A stretch of DNA of 64,000 bases from an uncultured Olsenella sp. GTDB lineage: Bacteria; Actinomycetota; Coriobacteriia; Coriobacteriales; Atopobiaceae. Below, in pieces: positions 44,831 through 53,644 of this stretch. Where the stretch lies: contig UQIF01000003.1 of assembly GCA_900540955.1 (NCBI GenBank), positions 35,398-99,397 of the forward strand. Reading direction: 5' to 3'. How positions within the stretch are numbered: position 1 is the stretch's first letter; the number at the start of each line of letters is the position of its first letter. The notes under the pieces are model-generated. The model ran no database searches, was not told where the DNA came from, and was given only the letters and a program-made list of their open reading frames with translations. The translations under genes were made by a program, and so were the position numbers.

Positions 44831-44883
44831 GGAACACCTTTTCCTAGTAGCTGATGACATTAGTATAAAGGTATGTTCCTGAG
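44831..44883. promoter_or_regulatory. Possible operator upstream of the DUF4869 operon
   Basis: GGGAACA-CCTTT and AAAGG-TATGTTCC form an imperfect inverted repeat about 25 nt apart, in the 202-bp divergent region before the GlfT2-like gene. Regulatory role is inferred from position only. Confidence 0.3.
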
Positions 44884-45031
44884 GGAGTGTATTTATCGGG
44901 GGTCTCGATGGACATGCAATTCTGCGCGGTTTGTCGGCGTGCATGATGTGTTTTAATTGCTAGAGCGATTAATGGAATGTAATCCGTATTAGGTTATTTC
45001 AAATATAGATAAGTGCTGCAGTAAGGGAGTT

Positions 45032-46909
45032 ATGATGACCGACCTAAAGATAGCCAACGTGCTGTTATCCGATGAGCCCCAGTTCTTGGGCTCTCCAAAC
45101 ATGTTGTGCCGATCCACTAGGCCGTGGCGTCGTTCTGATGAAGAGGGGGCTTGGCTTCTTGAAGGTCCGGGCACCCATGATTTCATGACTTTCTTTAATG
45201 CGCTCTCAATTCAGAAATGGCGCAAGTATACCGTTGCCGCCGATTTCAAACTTCACCTGGAGATTAAGGGCGCTGCCTTTTCCTTTGTCCAGACTCGAGC
45301 CGATTCTTTCAGCTATTATTCTGAGCCCATCGAGGGAACCGATCTCGCGGTTGAATCTTCTGATACTTGGAAGTCAATTGACGTTGATCTTGCTGCCGGC
45401 GATTTGGATGTAATTACCTCATTCACGTTGGTAACGGCGGGGGATGTTTTGATCCGAAACTCCTATTATTCTGCCGTTGTTGATGAATCGCAGGTCCGTG
45501 ACGTTGAGCTTGCCCTTTGCACAACCACGTTCAAAAAAGAAGACTACATTACCCGCAATATTAGCCTCGTAAAGGATCAGATTCTAGGGTCTGGCGATGC
45601 GATCGCCAAGCATTTCAAGATGCATGTGGTCGACAACGGGCGTACGCTCGATGCTGCTGCGTTGACTTCCGATGGCATCGAGATTCATCCGAACGACAAC
45701 GCTGGCGGTGCTGGCGGTTTTGCACGTGGCATGATTGAGGCTATGGAGCAGACCCCTAAGGCTACCCATGTTCTCCTCATGGACGACGACGTTCTCGTTT
45801 CCACTGAAAGCATCAAGAGGACTTTCAATCTTCTTTCCATCGTGAATAATGAGTATTCCGAAGCCTTCATCTCTGGCGCCATGATGAACATGGATGAGCC
45901 CAATGTTCGATGGGAAGAGCTTGGCTTTATGGGCTTTGATGGCTCTTGTCACGCCATGAAAGGCTTCGCTCGTATGGACATCTTGCATGACGTTGTCATG
46001 AATGAATCTTTTGATGTGCCCAGCTACATGCCGAAATGCGAAGATCAAAGCCAGCAGTACGCCGCATGGTGGTACTGCGTGATTCCGATGACGCAAATAG
46101 AGAAGAATGGCTTGCCACTTCCTATTTTTGTTCGCTACGACGACGTTGAATACAGTTTGCGCTGTAAGCCAAAGTTTATCAGCATGAATTCCGTATGCAT
46201 TTGGCACATGCCTTTCTATATGCGTTACAACGCTGCTCAGGAATGCTATCAAACAACAAGAAACTCTCTAATTAACAGTTTTACAACGGATATGGCGCCG
46301 CTTAGCCAATTTGAGAAGAAAATAGATACGGCGTTTCGCATGGAGCTTGCCCGATTTAACTATAAAGATGCGGCTTTAATTTTGCAGGGTTTCGAAGATT
46401 TCCTGAAGGGGCCTGACTGGATAATGCAACCGGTTGCCCAGAGGGCCTTTATGGAAGCGAATAAAAAATCCGGTAAGTATACCCCGCTTTCCACTCTTTC
46501 CGATGAGGCTAAAGAGCTGGGTATTGATTTGAAGGAGCTTACTTCGTGGAAAATAAATCGAGACTTGCCGGCTAACCGTCTTGTTAAAACAGAAATTCTA
46601 CGAACCTGCAATGGGCAGCGAGGCATCGGCTTCATTACTTCTAAGGGTAAAATTGCTGTTGGGGATGTTTTTGGGTTTCCGGTTGGACAGCTTACTGGTG
46701 CTGATGCTCTCTTGATTATTGACATTCCTAACAATAGGGGAGCTATTAGATATCGAGATCACAATACCTTCGCAGTTTTATGGGATCGCTACATTTCGGA
46801 TATGAAGCAATATAGGCATTCAAAGGAACTTCTAAAGAAGTCATATGTAAAGGCTAGAGAAGAGATGACCTCTGTTCATTTTTGGAAGGGCTATTTGAAT
46901 ATCAAGTAG
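45032..46909 (+). CDS. GlfT2-like galactofuranosyltransferase
   Basis: About 625 residues. An N-terminal beta-rich domain (~1-160) precedes a GT-A domain with LLMDDDV (the DDD metal site) and a late histidine segment IWHMPFYMRYN, followed by a helical C-terminal part. This three-part plan is that of GlfT2, the processive galactofuranose polymerase of mycobacteria, and its homologues in other Gram-positives. No UDP-galactopyranose mutase (glf) is in the window, so the donor may be made elsewhere. Two ATGs are possible (45032, 45035); GGGAG favours the second. AT content rises here relative to neighbours. Confidence 0.85.
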   Translation: MMTDLKIANVLLSDEPQFLGSPNMLCRSTRPWRRSDEEGAWLLEGPGTHDFMTFFNALSIQKWRKYTVAADFKLHLEIKGAAFSFVQTRADSFSYYSEPIEGTDLAVESSDTWKSIDVDLAAGDLDVITSFTLVTAGDVLIRNSYYSAVVDESQVRDVELALCTTTFKKEDYITRNISLVKDQILGSGDAIAKHFKMHVVDNGRTLDAAALTSDGIEIHPNDNAGGAGGFARGMIEAMEQTPKATHVLLMDDDVLVSTESIKRTFNLLSIVNNEYSEAFISGAMMNMDEPNVRWEELGFMGFDGSCHAMKGFARMDILHDVVMNESFDVPSYMPKCEDQSQQYAAWWYCVIPMTQIEKNGLPLPIFVRYDDVEYSLRCKPKFISMNSVCIWHMPFYMRYNAAQECYQTTRNSLINSFTTDMAPLSQFEKKIDTAFRMELARFNYKDAALILQGFEDFLKGPDWIMQPVAQRAFMEANKKSGKYTPLSTLSDEAKELGIDLKELTSWKINRDLPANRLVKTEILRTCNGQRGIGFITSKGKIAVGDVFGFPVGQLTGADALLIIDIPNNRGAIRYRDHNTFAVLWDRYISDMKQYRHSKELLKKSYVKAREEMTSVHFWKGYLNIK

Positions 46910-46989
46910 TACATAGATAGTTTAATGATCTCTATAAATAGTACTATCACATTATAAATGATAGTACTATTTAAGAAGGAGCGTTCTAT

Positions 46990-48690
46990 TTGATCATGAC
47001 CAATCTGACAGATTATTTGATAAGAAAAAGGACCCAGATTTTTGATTCAGCTGCATTTATTGCGGCGACCGTCATCTCACTTGCTTCATGCGTTGGTTCC
47101 TTCTTTTTGGAATCAAACCGGCCGGAATTTTCAACAATATCCACTCTGTCAGATTTTGCAATGAAAGTAACCATCTCCCTAATTATTTTATATATAGTTC
47201 TAAAGTGCTTATTTAATCACTTCGATTACTCGAAAGACTCTGTAAATTTCGAATCTGATTTCAGGAGAGTTGATCGTGACTGTGTAATAAAAACTGCGCT
47301 CATATTTCTACTTGTTTGGAGCACTTGGATTTTGGCCCATTGGCCAGGAACCATGAGGGATGATTCGATTCCGCAAATGTTTCAGGCACTCGGTTATTAT
47401 CATTTTTACACCCAACATCCAATCATGGACACCCTGTTCTTTGGGATTTTTTGGAAGCTCGGACTGCTGTTTTCTGATTTAAAGCTTGGGTTATTTCTCT
47501 ATATCGTTGTTCAAGCAATCCTAACCTCGTTTGTATTTGCCCTTATTGTTTCTTATTTACGTATGGCGGGGATTTCCGGTAACTTAATACTTTGTACTGT
47601 TTTTTTCTACGCTTTTTCGAGAGCTGTTTATCAGCCTATTGATACGATGTCAAAAGATGCTTTTAACGGATATTTATTTGCACTTGTTGTTTTGTTACAG
47701 GTCGACATCGTTCGTACTAATGGGGTTTGGCTGAATCAAAGGCGCTGCCTAATGTTTTACGCATGTGCCGTGTTCTTGTGCATCGCATCCAAAAGAACCA
47801 TGATGTATGTGTTGGTACCAAGTGCTATTTTTATATCTATTTACCTTCGCTCAAGTAATAGGCACTGTATAAAACTTATTCTGTATTCTATTCTTCCTGC
47901 TTTAGTGTTTTTATTTGTATGGAATCCGGTATCTATAGCGATATTAGATGCGGATTCAAATCCTACCTATGAAATGTACTCAATTCCTGAGCAGGAAGTT
48001 ACAGCTTGCATTATCGCTAATCCGGAAGTTTTGAATCTGGATGAGTATGAGGAGTTAAATCAATATATGGATTCCGAACGTGCCATTCAAGTCTATAATC
48101 CAACTCGATCGGATGAAGTAAGCGGTACAGTTCGTCGGAATCCCAACAAGTTCGCTTTGCTGAAAACATGGGGAAAAGTTCTTGTTAGAGACCCTAAAAC
48201 GTGCCTGAAATCATTTCTTTTAATGTCTGGCAGATGGTTTTCTCTTGCTTCATCAATTGATTATGGCCACAACATGGAAGAAGAGCTTTTAAATCCTTCT
48301 CGAATGCAGTCCTGGAGTTCTTTTTTTGACGGCGATGTCAAGAAGACGGAGGAGGTATTGCAGGGGTTGAGAGGCGGCTCAGATATTCCTTTGATTCTTT
48401 CAGAGTCCGTTGAATTTTTAGATGGAATTCAAAGAGGATTGGCTCCAATATGCAGCTATGGGCTTTTTGCTTTTGCAATTCCTAGCTCGATTTTAATTTA
48501 TGGTATTTCAAGACGTGAAAAAAAGGTTGTAATGCTATCAATAATTCCGTTTTTATTGCTTATTTCTTTTATCGTTGGGCCGATTGCCCTTTATTGGTAC
48601 TCAATACCGTCTGTGTACATTGCACCACTTATTTTGAGTATGCCGTTACTTGTTTGTGATGCTAGCGGAGAATCAAAAAATATCGAATAA
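46990..48690 (+). CDS. DUF6020-family multi-pass membrane protein
   Basis: 566 residues, about 12 hydrophobic segments. The loop WPGTMRDDSIPQMFQALGYYHFYTQHPIMDTLFF-type region (acidic pair plus HP) matches DUF6020 proteins, which look like GT-C glycosyltransferases or polymerases. TTG 46990 has AAGGAG 9 nt upstream; an ATG two codons later is also possible. Base composition is clearly AT-richer than the rest of the locus, with many A/T-ending codons, which suggests recent acquisition. Probable role: outside transfer or polymerisation of glycan. Confidence 0.8.
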   Translation: MIMTNLTDYLIRKRTQIFDSAAFIAATVISLASCVGSFFLESNRPEFSTISTLSDFAMKVTISLIILYIVLKCLFNHFDYSKDSVNFESDFRRVDRDCVIKTALIFLLVWSTWILAHWPGTMRDDSIPQMFQALGYYHFYTQHPIMDTLFFGIFWKLGLLFSDLKLGLFLYIVVQAILTSFVFALIVSYLRMAGISGNLILCTVFFYAFSRAVYQPIDTMSKDAFNGYLFALVVLLQVDIVRTNGVWLNQRRCLMFYACAVFLCIASKRTMMYVLVPSAIFISIYLRSSNRHCIKLILYSILPALVFLFVWNPVSIAILDADSNPTYEMYSIPEQEVTACIIANPEVLNLDEYEELNQYMDSERAIQVYNPTRSDEVSGTVRRNPNKFALLKTWGKVLVRDPKTCLKSFLLMSGRWFSLASSIDYGHNMEEELLNPSRMQSWSSFFDGDVKKTEEVLQGLRGGSDIPLILSESVEFLDGIQRGLAPICSYGLFAFAIPSSILIYGISRREKKVVMLSIIPFLLLISFIVGPIALYWYSIPSVYIAPLILSMPLLVCDASGESKNIE

Positions 48691-48917
48691 AGAAGTACAA
48701 CAAGAAGCATTGCGATTGTTTTTTGCAAGAGCGTATCCAATGATTCTTTCTTTTCGGAGTGAATTGGTTTGCTGGAGGGGACAAGTCGCTTCGGTTTTGG
48801 AGTTTGCAAACATCTTGTCACTAACTTTGAGGCGTACAAAACAGTACCTAGAGTCATCTATCTATGGTATACAAAGTTATAAACCTCTGTTTAAACTCGA
48901 AGGTGGGTTATAGGATC
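48691..48917. other. AT-rich intergenic region without supported gene
   Basis: No convincing gene. A short frame overlapping the end of the DUF6020 gene has no ribosome-binding site and no family resemblance. TATACA at 48867-48872 may be the -10 element of the following GT2 gene, but no good -35 is visible. Confidence 0.4.
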
Positions 48918-49847
48918 ATGAGCCGGACTATTGCAGCACTTGTGCCGTGCTATAACGAAGCAGTAACCATTGCAAAGGTTTGCGATGACTTCAAGAAGTT
49001 TCTGCCTGAGGCGACCGTCTATGTGTACGATAACAACTCTTCGGATAACACGGCCGAGATTGCTCGGGAACATGGCGCGGTAGTGAAGCTTGAGCCTCGC
49101 CAGGGAAAAGGTAATGTTGTTCGTCAGATGCTTCGCGATATCAATGCTGACTGTTACGTGATGGTAGATGGAGATGACACGTATCCCATCGAGCAGGTTC
49201 GAGACGTTATCGCGCCGATTCTCAACGACGAAGCCGATCACGTGGTGGGAGATCGTCTATCCAATGGAACCTACGCAGCTGAGAACAAGCGCGCTGGTCA
49301 TGGATTTGGCAATGACTTGGTCCGTTGGCTTATCAAGGTTCTCTATGGCTTTGAGTACATGGATGTGATGACTGGTTACCGGGCATTCAACCGCGAGTTT
49401 GCAAAGACTCTCCCCGTGCTTTCCCCGGGATTCGAGATCGAGACTGAACTTTCTATCCATGCCGTGGACAAGAACTGGCGCATCGCCCAGGTTCCCATCG
49501 ATTACCGCGACCGCCCGGAGGGCTCCGAGTCCAAGCTGGACACCGTCTCGGACGGCGTCAAGGTTTTGAGGATGATCTTTTCGCTGTTCAAGGACTATAA
49601 GCCGCTCGGGTTCTTCTCGCTTATCGCGCTCGTCTTCTTCGTCATCGGGCTTTGCTTTGGTATTCCCGTGATTGCGGAGTTTGCCTCGACGGGGCTTGTT
49701 CCTAAGCTTCCTACTGCTATCGTTGCCGTGGCGTTCTGCGGCCTTGCTGCCCTCATGCTCGTGTGCGGCCTCATCCTTGATACCGTGGTCAAGGGACATC
49801 GCCGCGACTGGGAGCTCAAGGTCATGGATATGTATCAAAACAAATAG
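48918..49847 (+). CDS. GT2 glycosyltransferase with C-terminal membrane helices
   Basis: 309 residues from ATG 48918; an in-frame start at 48864 would add 18 residues that do not fit the family. GT-A core: ALVPCYNEA, YDNNSSDNT, VDGDDTYP. Two membrane helices occupy ~235-300. The GFEIETELSIHA segment is typical of DPM-like transferases that charge polyprenyl phosphate. It follows the AT-rich DUF6020 gene but returns to GC-rich codon use, marking the island edge. Confidence 0.87.
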   Translation: MSRTIAALVPCYNEAVTIAKVCDDFKKFLPEATVYVYDNNSSDNTAEIAREHGAVVKLEPRQGKGNVVRQMLRDINADCYVMVDGDDTYPIEQVRDVIAPILNDEADHVVGDRLSNGTYAAENKRAGHGFGNDLVRWLIKVLYGFEYMDVMTGYRAFNREFAKTLPVLSPGFEIETELSIHAVDKNWRIAQVPIDYRDRPEGSESKLDTVSDGVKVLRMIFSLFKDYKPLGFFSLIALVFFVIGLCFGIPVIAEFASTGLVPKLPTAIVAVAFCGLAALMLVCGLILDTVVKGHRRDWELKVMDMYQNK

Positions 49848-49876
49848 AATGTGCAATTAAAATCTATTGTTCTATT

Positions 49877-49905
49877 AATATCTCGTCCCTTCGGGACGGG
49901 ATATT
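49877..49905 (+). terminator. Rho-independent terminator
   Basis: A 13-bp stem (49877-49889 with 49893-49905, one G-U pair) with a tight TTC loop, located 30 bp after the GT2 stop and before the promoter region of the GT80-like gene. Confidence 0.7.
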
Positions 49906-49992
49906 TCCATTTACCTAATATTTCTTAAGTATTTCTGAAGCAATGATAGGCTTATTTCTTGATGCATCCCCTTAGAGTGAAAGGGAAGAAAG

Positions 49993-52900
49993 ATGAAAGT
50001 GCCGATTAATACTGGCGGTGCTAGGGCCGTTCTCTTGGGTGCAACCCTGGCTATTTCTTTGACAGCATTTCCAATTTCTCAAGCTTTTGCAACTAATGAA
50101 AACGATATTAGTCTAGAAGATGCTGTTGAAGACGCTTCAGCTTCCGAGGAGTTGCCAGAAGATGAAGCTGCTGTCCATTCCGATTCATCTACGGTAGACG
50201 AATCGGAATGGGAGGTGACTCTTACTCCAAAGAGGAATTCGACTTTTATAGATGTCGCTAATGGCTCATTTGATGATTTGTATAATAAGGGCGTTGCTGA
50301 TGAGGTAAAGATCACGGGGTCTTTTTATTATAAAGGCAAGCTTACTCGTGAGACTTCTCAGAGCTTCTCATTGGGCGATTACGACGAATCGGCTTTCGTG
50401 TTCGACGCTCAGAACTACGGTAAAGTCTCAGTTGCGGTTGAATACAGTCTCCATGGATCGCCCGTTAAGTTTCTTGATGCTGTGGATGTTGCTGTAACCG
50501 CTGATACCTATAACATCAGCCCGGTAAGCGCTACACTTCCTGTCACCTTCTTCTCCCTGAATCTTTGGGGCGAGAACTGCATTAGGTCGACGGGCCCCGT
50601 AATCGCAATGTTGGAACGCGCTAATTCCTATGACTGGAATAACCTTCCTCAGCCGACGGGCGATCTCTATGGTATGTATGGGCTACCATATCTCACGCAG
50701 GACGAAATTAGCTATCAACCTGGAGATTTCGATAAAGCGTCGGATCTTTTCCGTAAACACACTGACATCGTGGCTGATTATGTCCATGATCTTATGGAAC
50801 TTGACCCTAGTTCTCATATCAACCTTTACTGTGTTGATTATTATGCTGGGCTGATTCAGAGGGTCATCTACGCTAATAAAATCCCCGACAGTCAGTACAA
50901 GATTGTCTTGATGTCTGACGGCTCTTATTCTTATAACGAGTTTACGTCTTCGTATAATTCGAAGGACAACTCTGCCAAGAACTCGCAGCTGATTTCTGCT
51001 TGGAATACCGCTAAAGCCGACGCATATAAGAACGGTACCGTTGATTCAGACTTCTTAAACTGGGATTACGCTAACGACTTCCTTTGGGCTCTTGTCGATA
51101 CTGAGCCTAACGCGCAATGGTGGGTCGCAAGAAAAGATTTGATTCAAAGTCAGGGTGATGACAACTCGTTCGGTAAACAGGTCCAGAGCAATGACAAAGT
51201 TGTTCAGGTCAATATTTCCAACCTGCTAAAGACGAACATACAGCCGAGCGAGCAGAACACCGCTGAGTTTAAGGCCCTCTATAACTTCAACGACGGTTAC
51301 TTCAAGGCTGCCGAAGAGAACGGCAAGGACGTCATGATGTTCCTCGGAACCCGAGTGACGAGCGAGCAGTCGTTCTCCGAGTACGCTCGCTTTGCGCAGC
51401 TGTATTACGGCGATTCGTACGAGTACTACTACAAGGGCCACCCCGGAACGCCTTCATCTCTGTATCCAAACAAAGTCAAGCAGCTCGAGGACCTCGGCAT
51501 TACCGACGTCGATTCCTCCGTTGCCGCTGAGTTGATTCTGTTCTTCAATCCCGATATCTACCTTTCCGGCTATCAGTCGAGCACGTATGCCAGCGTTCCG
51601 TCCGGCATGGCCAAGGGCATGTTCGAGATGACAAAGGCTCAGGGCCTTGCTCAACCGCAGTACAGCGATATGGACTACTGGTCTTCGCGGATCACTGATG
51701 CGACCGATGCCACGATCAAGGCACTTTCTGTTTCGGGGCACTCGAACTTCTTGGTCGAGTTTTCCGATGATGTTTCCTCCGCAAAGGGGTACGACATCGC
51801 CATCTGGGATGCTACCGATTCGATTGCGAAGTTCTATAAAAAGGAAGGGACATCTTACAGACTCGTCGATCAGTCGAAGAGCGACTACCAAAAGCCTGCC
51901 GTCGAGGCGGGGGAGTATGTCATTAAATCTGCTCTTTCCCAAAGGTCCGTTCTCGACGTCGCTGGTGGTTCTCAGAGCAACTGTGCCAATGTCCAGCTTT
52001 ACTCCTATAACGGGTCTGCTGCCCAGAAGTGGTCGGTGACCTTCGACGACGACGGCTACGCGACGATCAAGAACGTGGGCAGCGGTAAGGTCCTCGACGC
52101 TCAATATGGCAACTCCAACAGCGGCACGAACGTGTGGCAATACACCGGTTCCGATGCCAACAAAGCCCAGAAATGGCGCATCACTGCAAATGACGATGGA
52201 ACCGTGAGCATCGTCTCTGCGCTGTCCTCGACGTCGGCGATTGACGTTAGCAACGGCTCCTCTGCCAACGGTTCGAATGTCCAGCTTTGGAACTCCAACG
52301 GAAGTCGTGCACAGAAGTTCACCTTTGTGGCCACGTCCCCGAAGGTCTCCGCAGATGGACAGGCGGATATTGCCGACGGTTACTACACCTTCACGACCGC
52401 GACCGACCTGAAGCACAAGCTCGATGTCCAGGCATGGTCGAAGAGTGATGGTGCTCGGATTCAGCTTTGGGACTCGACCGACGGAGAGAACCAGACGTTC
52501 AAGATCAAGAAACAGGACGATGGATTCTACTCGATCACGAGCGCCTGGTCCGGTAAGTCCCTTGATGTTGATTCCGGCTGCGTTATGCCCGGGACGAAGA
52601 TTCAGCAGTGGGCTTTCTCTGGGAACAACAGCAACCAGAAGTGGGCGATTTACGCCAACGAGGGTGGATCTTACACTTTGAGGAACGTCGCTTCCGGTCT
52701 GTACCTCACGCTCGACGGCAACCGTGCCGGAAACGGCACTGTCGTGGTTGGTTCGTTGGCGAATGGGCTTGAGAACCAGCGCTGGCTTATCGCCCAGACC
52801 AAGGAGCCGTATAAGAGCATGGACGATTGGGCGAAGGACAACAGCTCGGTTCTCGAAGACGGTGTTTACGTCGTCCAGAGCGGCCTGAGAGACGAGCTTG

Positions 52901-53289
52901 TGCTTGATGTTGCCGGCGGATCAAAGAACAACGCCGCGAACGTGCAGCTCTATGATGTCAACCTCTCCAATGCTCAGAAATGGCAAGTCTCGCACGACGA
53001 GAACGGCTACGTGACCTTCTCGAACGTTGGCAGCGGCAAGGTGCTTGATGTTTCCGGCGGGACGTCCGCCGCCGGCGCAAACGTGCAGCAGTATGAGTCC
53101 AACGGGTCGAAGGCTCAGAAGTGGATCGTTATCGAGGGCGAGGACGGTCGAAAGACCATTGTTTCGGCGCTGTCTGCATCGCTCGGGCTTGATATTGCCG
53201 GTGCGAACTCCAACCGCGGCGCGAACGTTCAGCTCTATACTCGCAACGTCACCAATGCGCAGTCGTTCAGCTTCTATAAACTTGTGTAG
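49993..53289 (+). CDS. Secreted GT80 sialyltransferase-like protein with ricin-type lectin repeats
   Basis: 1098 residues. Signal peptide at 1-34, acidic linker, a beta-sandwich-like segment (~70-170), then ~180-620 resembling GT80 (Pasteurella PM0188-type) sialyltransferases. MSDGSYSY (Asp309) aligns with the catalytic YDDGS motif, YYKGHPG (His483) with FKGHPR, and SGYQSSTYASVP (525-536) with VGGxxSSLYFSLP. Spacing between these motifs is also similar. Residues ~640-1098 are about three beta-trefoil lectin modules. An exported glycosyltransferase without an extracellular CMP-sialic acid source is odd, so donor and reaction are unknown. AAGGGAAGAAAG precedes the ATG. Confidence 0.72.
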   Translation: MKVPINTGGARAVLLGATLAISLTAFPISQAFATNENDISLEDAVEDASASEELPEDEAAVHSDSSTVDESEWEVTLTPKRNSTFIDVANGSFDDLYNKGVADEVKITGSFYYKGKLTRETSQSFSLGDYDESAFVFDAQNYGKVSVAVEYSLHGSPVKFLDAVDVAVTADTYNISPVSATLPVTFFSLNLWGENCIRSTGPVIAMLERANSYDWNNLPQPTGDLYGMYGLPYLTQDEISYQPGDFDKASDLFRKHTDIVADYVHDLMELDPSSHINLYCVDYYAGLIQRVIYANKIPDSQYKIVLMSDGSYSYNEFTSSYNSKDNSAKNSQLISAWNTAKADAYKNGTVDSDFLNWDYANDFLWALVDTEPNAQWWVARKDLIQSQGDDNSFGKQVQSNDKVVQVNISNLLKTNIQPSEQNTAEFKALYNFNDGYFKAAEENGKDVMMFLGTRVTSEQSFSEYARFAQLYYGDSYEYYYKGHPGTPSSLYPNKVKQLEDLGITDVDSSVAAELILFFNPDIYLSGYQSSTYASVPSGMAKGMFEMTKAQGLAQPQYSDMDYWSSRITDATDATIKALSVSGHSNFLVEFSDDVSSAKGYDIAIWDATDSIAKFYKKEGTSYRLVDQSKSDYQKPAVEAGEYVIKSALSQRSVLDVAGGSQSNCANVQLYSYNGSAAQKWSVTFDDDGYATIKNVGSGKVLDAQYGNSNSGTNVWQYTGSDANKAQKWRITANDDGTVSIVSALSSTSAIDVSNGSSANGSNVQLWNSNGSRAQKFTFVATSPKVSADGQADIADGYYTFTTATDLKHKLDVQAWSKSDGARIQLWDSTDGENQTFKIKKQDDGFYSITSAWSGKSLDVDSGCVMPGTKIQQWAFSGNNSNQKWAIYANEGGSYTLRNVASGLYLTLDGNRAGNGTVVVGSLANGLENQRWLIAQTKEPYKSMDDWAKDNSSVLEDGVYVVQSGLRDELVLDVAGGSKNNAANVQLYDVNLSNAQKWQVSHDENGYVTFSNVGSGKVLDVSGGTSAAGANVQQYESNGSKAQKWIVIEGEDGRKTIVSALSASLGLDIAGANSNRGANVQLYTRNVTNAQSFSFYKLV

Positions 53290-53340
53290 TGCAAGATGCC
53301 TACAATCCAAAAACAACAAGTCTAACGAATTATTGATGTA

Positions 53341-53373
53341 GTCCGACGAGGTGACACGTTTGCCTCGCCGGAC
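53341..53373 (+). terminator. Terminator hairpin after GT80-like gene
   Basis: GTCCGACGAGG (53341-53351) pairs with CCTCGCCGGAC (53363-53373) with one mismatch, followed by TATTTAT. Confidence 0.6.
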
Positions 53374-53399
53374 TATTTATAACGGAGGCTTCGACGGGC

Positions 53400-53501
53400 G
53401 TGCGGCATACAATCGTCGTTGGCTTTGCTGCTGCGGCTCTTGTGATCGGCCTAGGAATGATGCCTGCGCCGATGCTTGCCGAAGAGAGCCTCTGCGGCTG
53501 A
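53400..53501 (+). pseudogene. Vestigial signal-peptide ORF
   Basis: GTG 53400 follows GGAGG by 10 nt and encodes 33 residues: MRHTIVVGFAAAALVIGL, a clear signal peptide, a PMLA/EE cleavage site and a stop eight residues later. It looks like the 5' end of a secreted protein gene whose body has been deleted. A functional small peptide cannot be excluded. Confidence 0.5.
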
Positions 53502-53537
53502 AAGCTCACCTTGATTGGACTGAGTGCAACTGATCGC

Positions 53538-53586
53538 GTCGAGAATGTTGGTGTAAGGGTGTCACCCTTACACCAACATTCTCGAC
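53538..53586. repeat. Perfect 24-bp palindrome
   Basis: GTCGAGAATGTTGGTG... (53538-53561) and its exact reverse complement (53563-53586) flank one T. It lies 59 bp before the GtrB-like start. It could end the vestigial transcript or regulate the gtr module; there is no T-run. Confidence 0.7.
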
Positions 53587-53644
53587 ACTACCATTCAAAG
53601 AGGGGTAAAGTAGTCTCACGTCAGCGTCTTTCGAAGGATTTTGT

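Noticed and set aside
48650..48913. 87-codon ORF between DUF6020 and GT2 genes
   Set aside because: Overlaps the end of the DUF6020 gene, lacks a ribosome-binding site and resembles no family.
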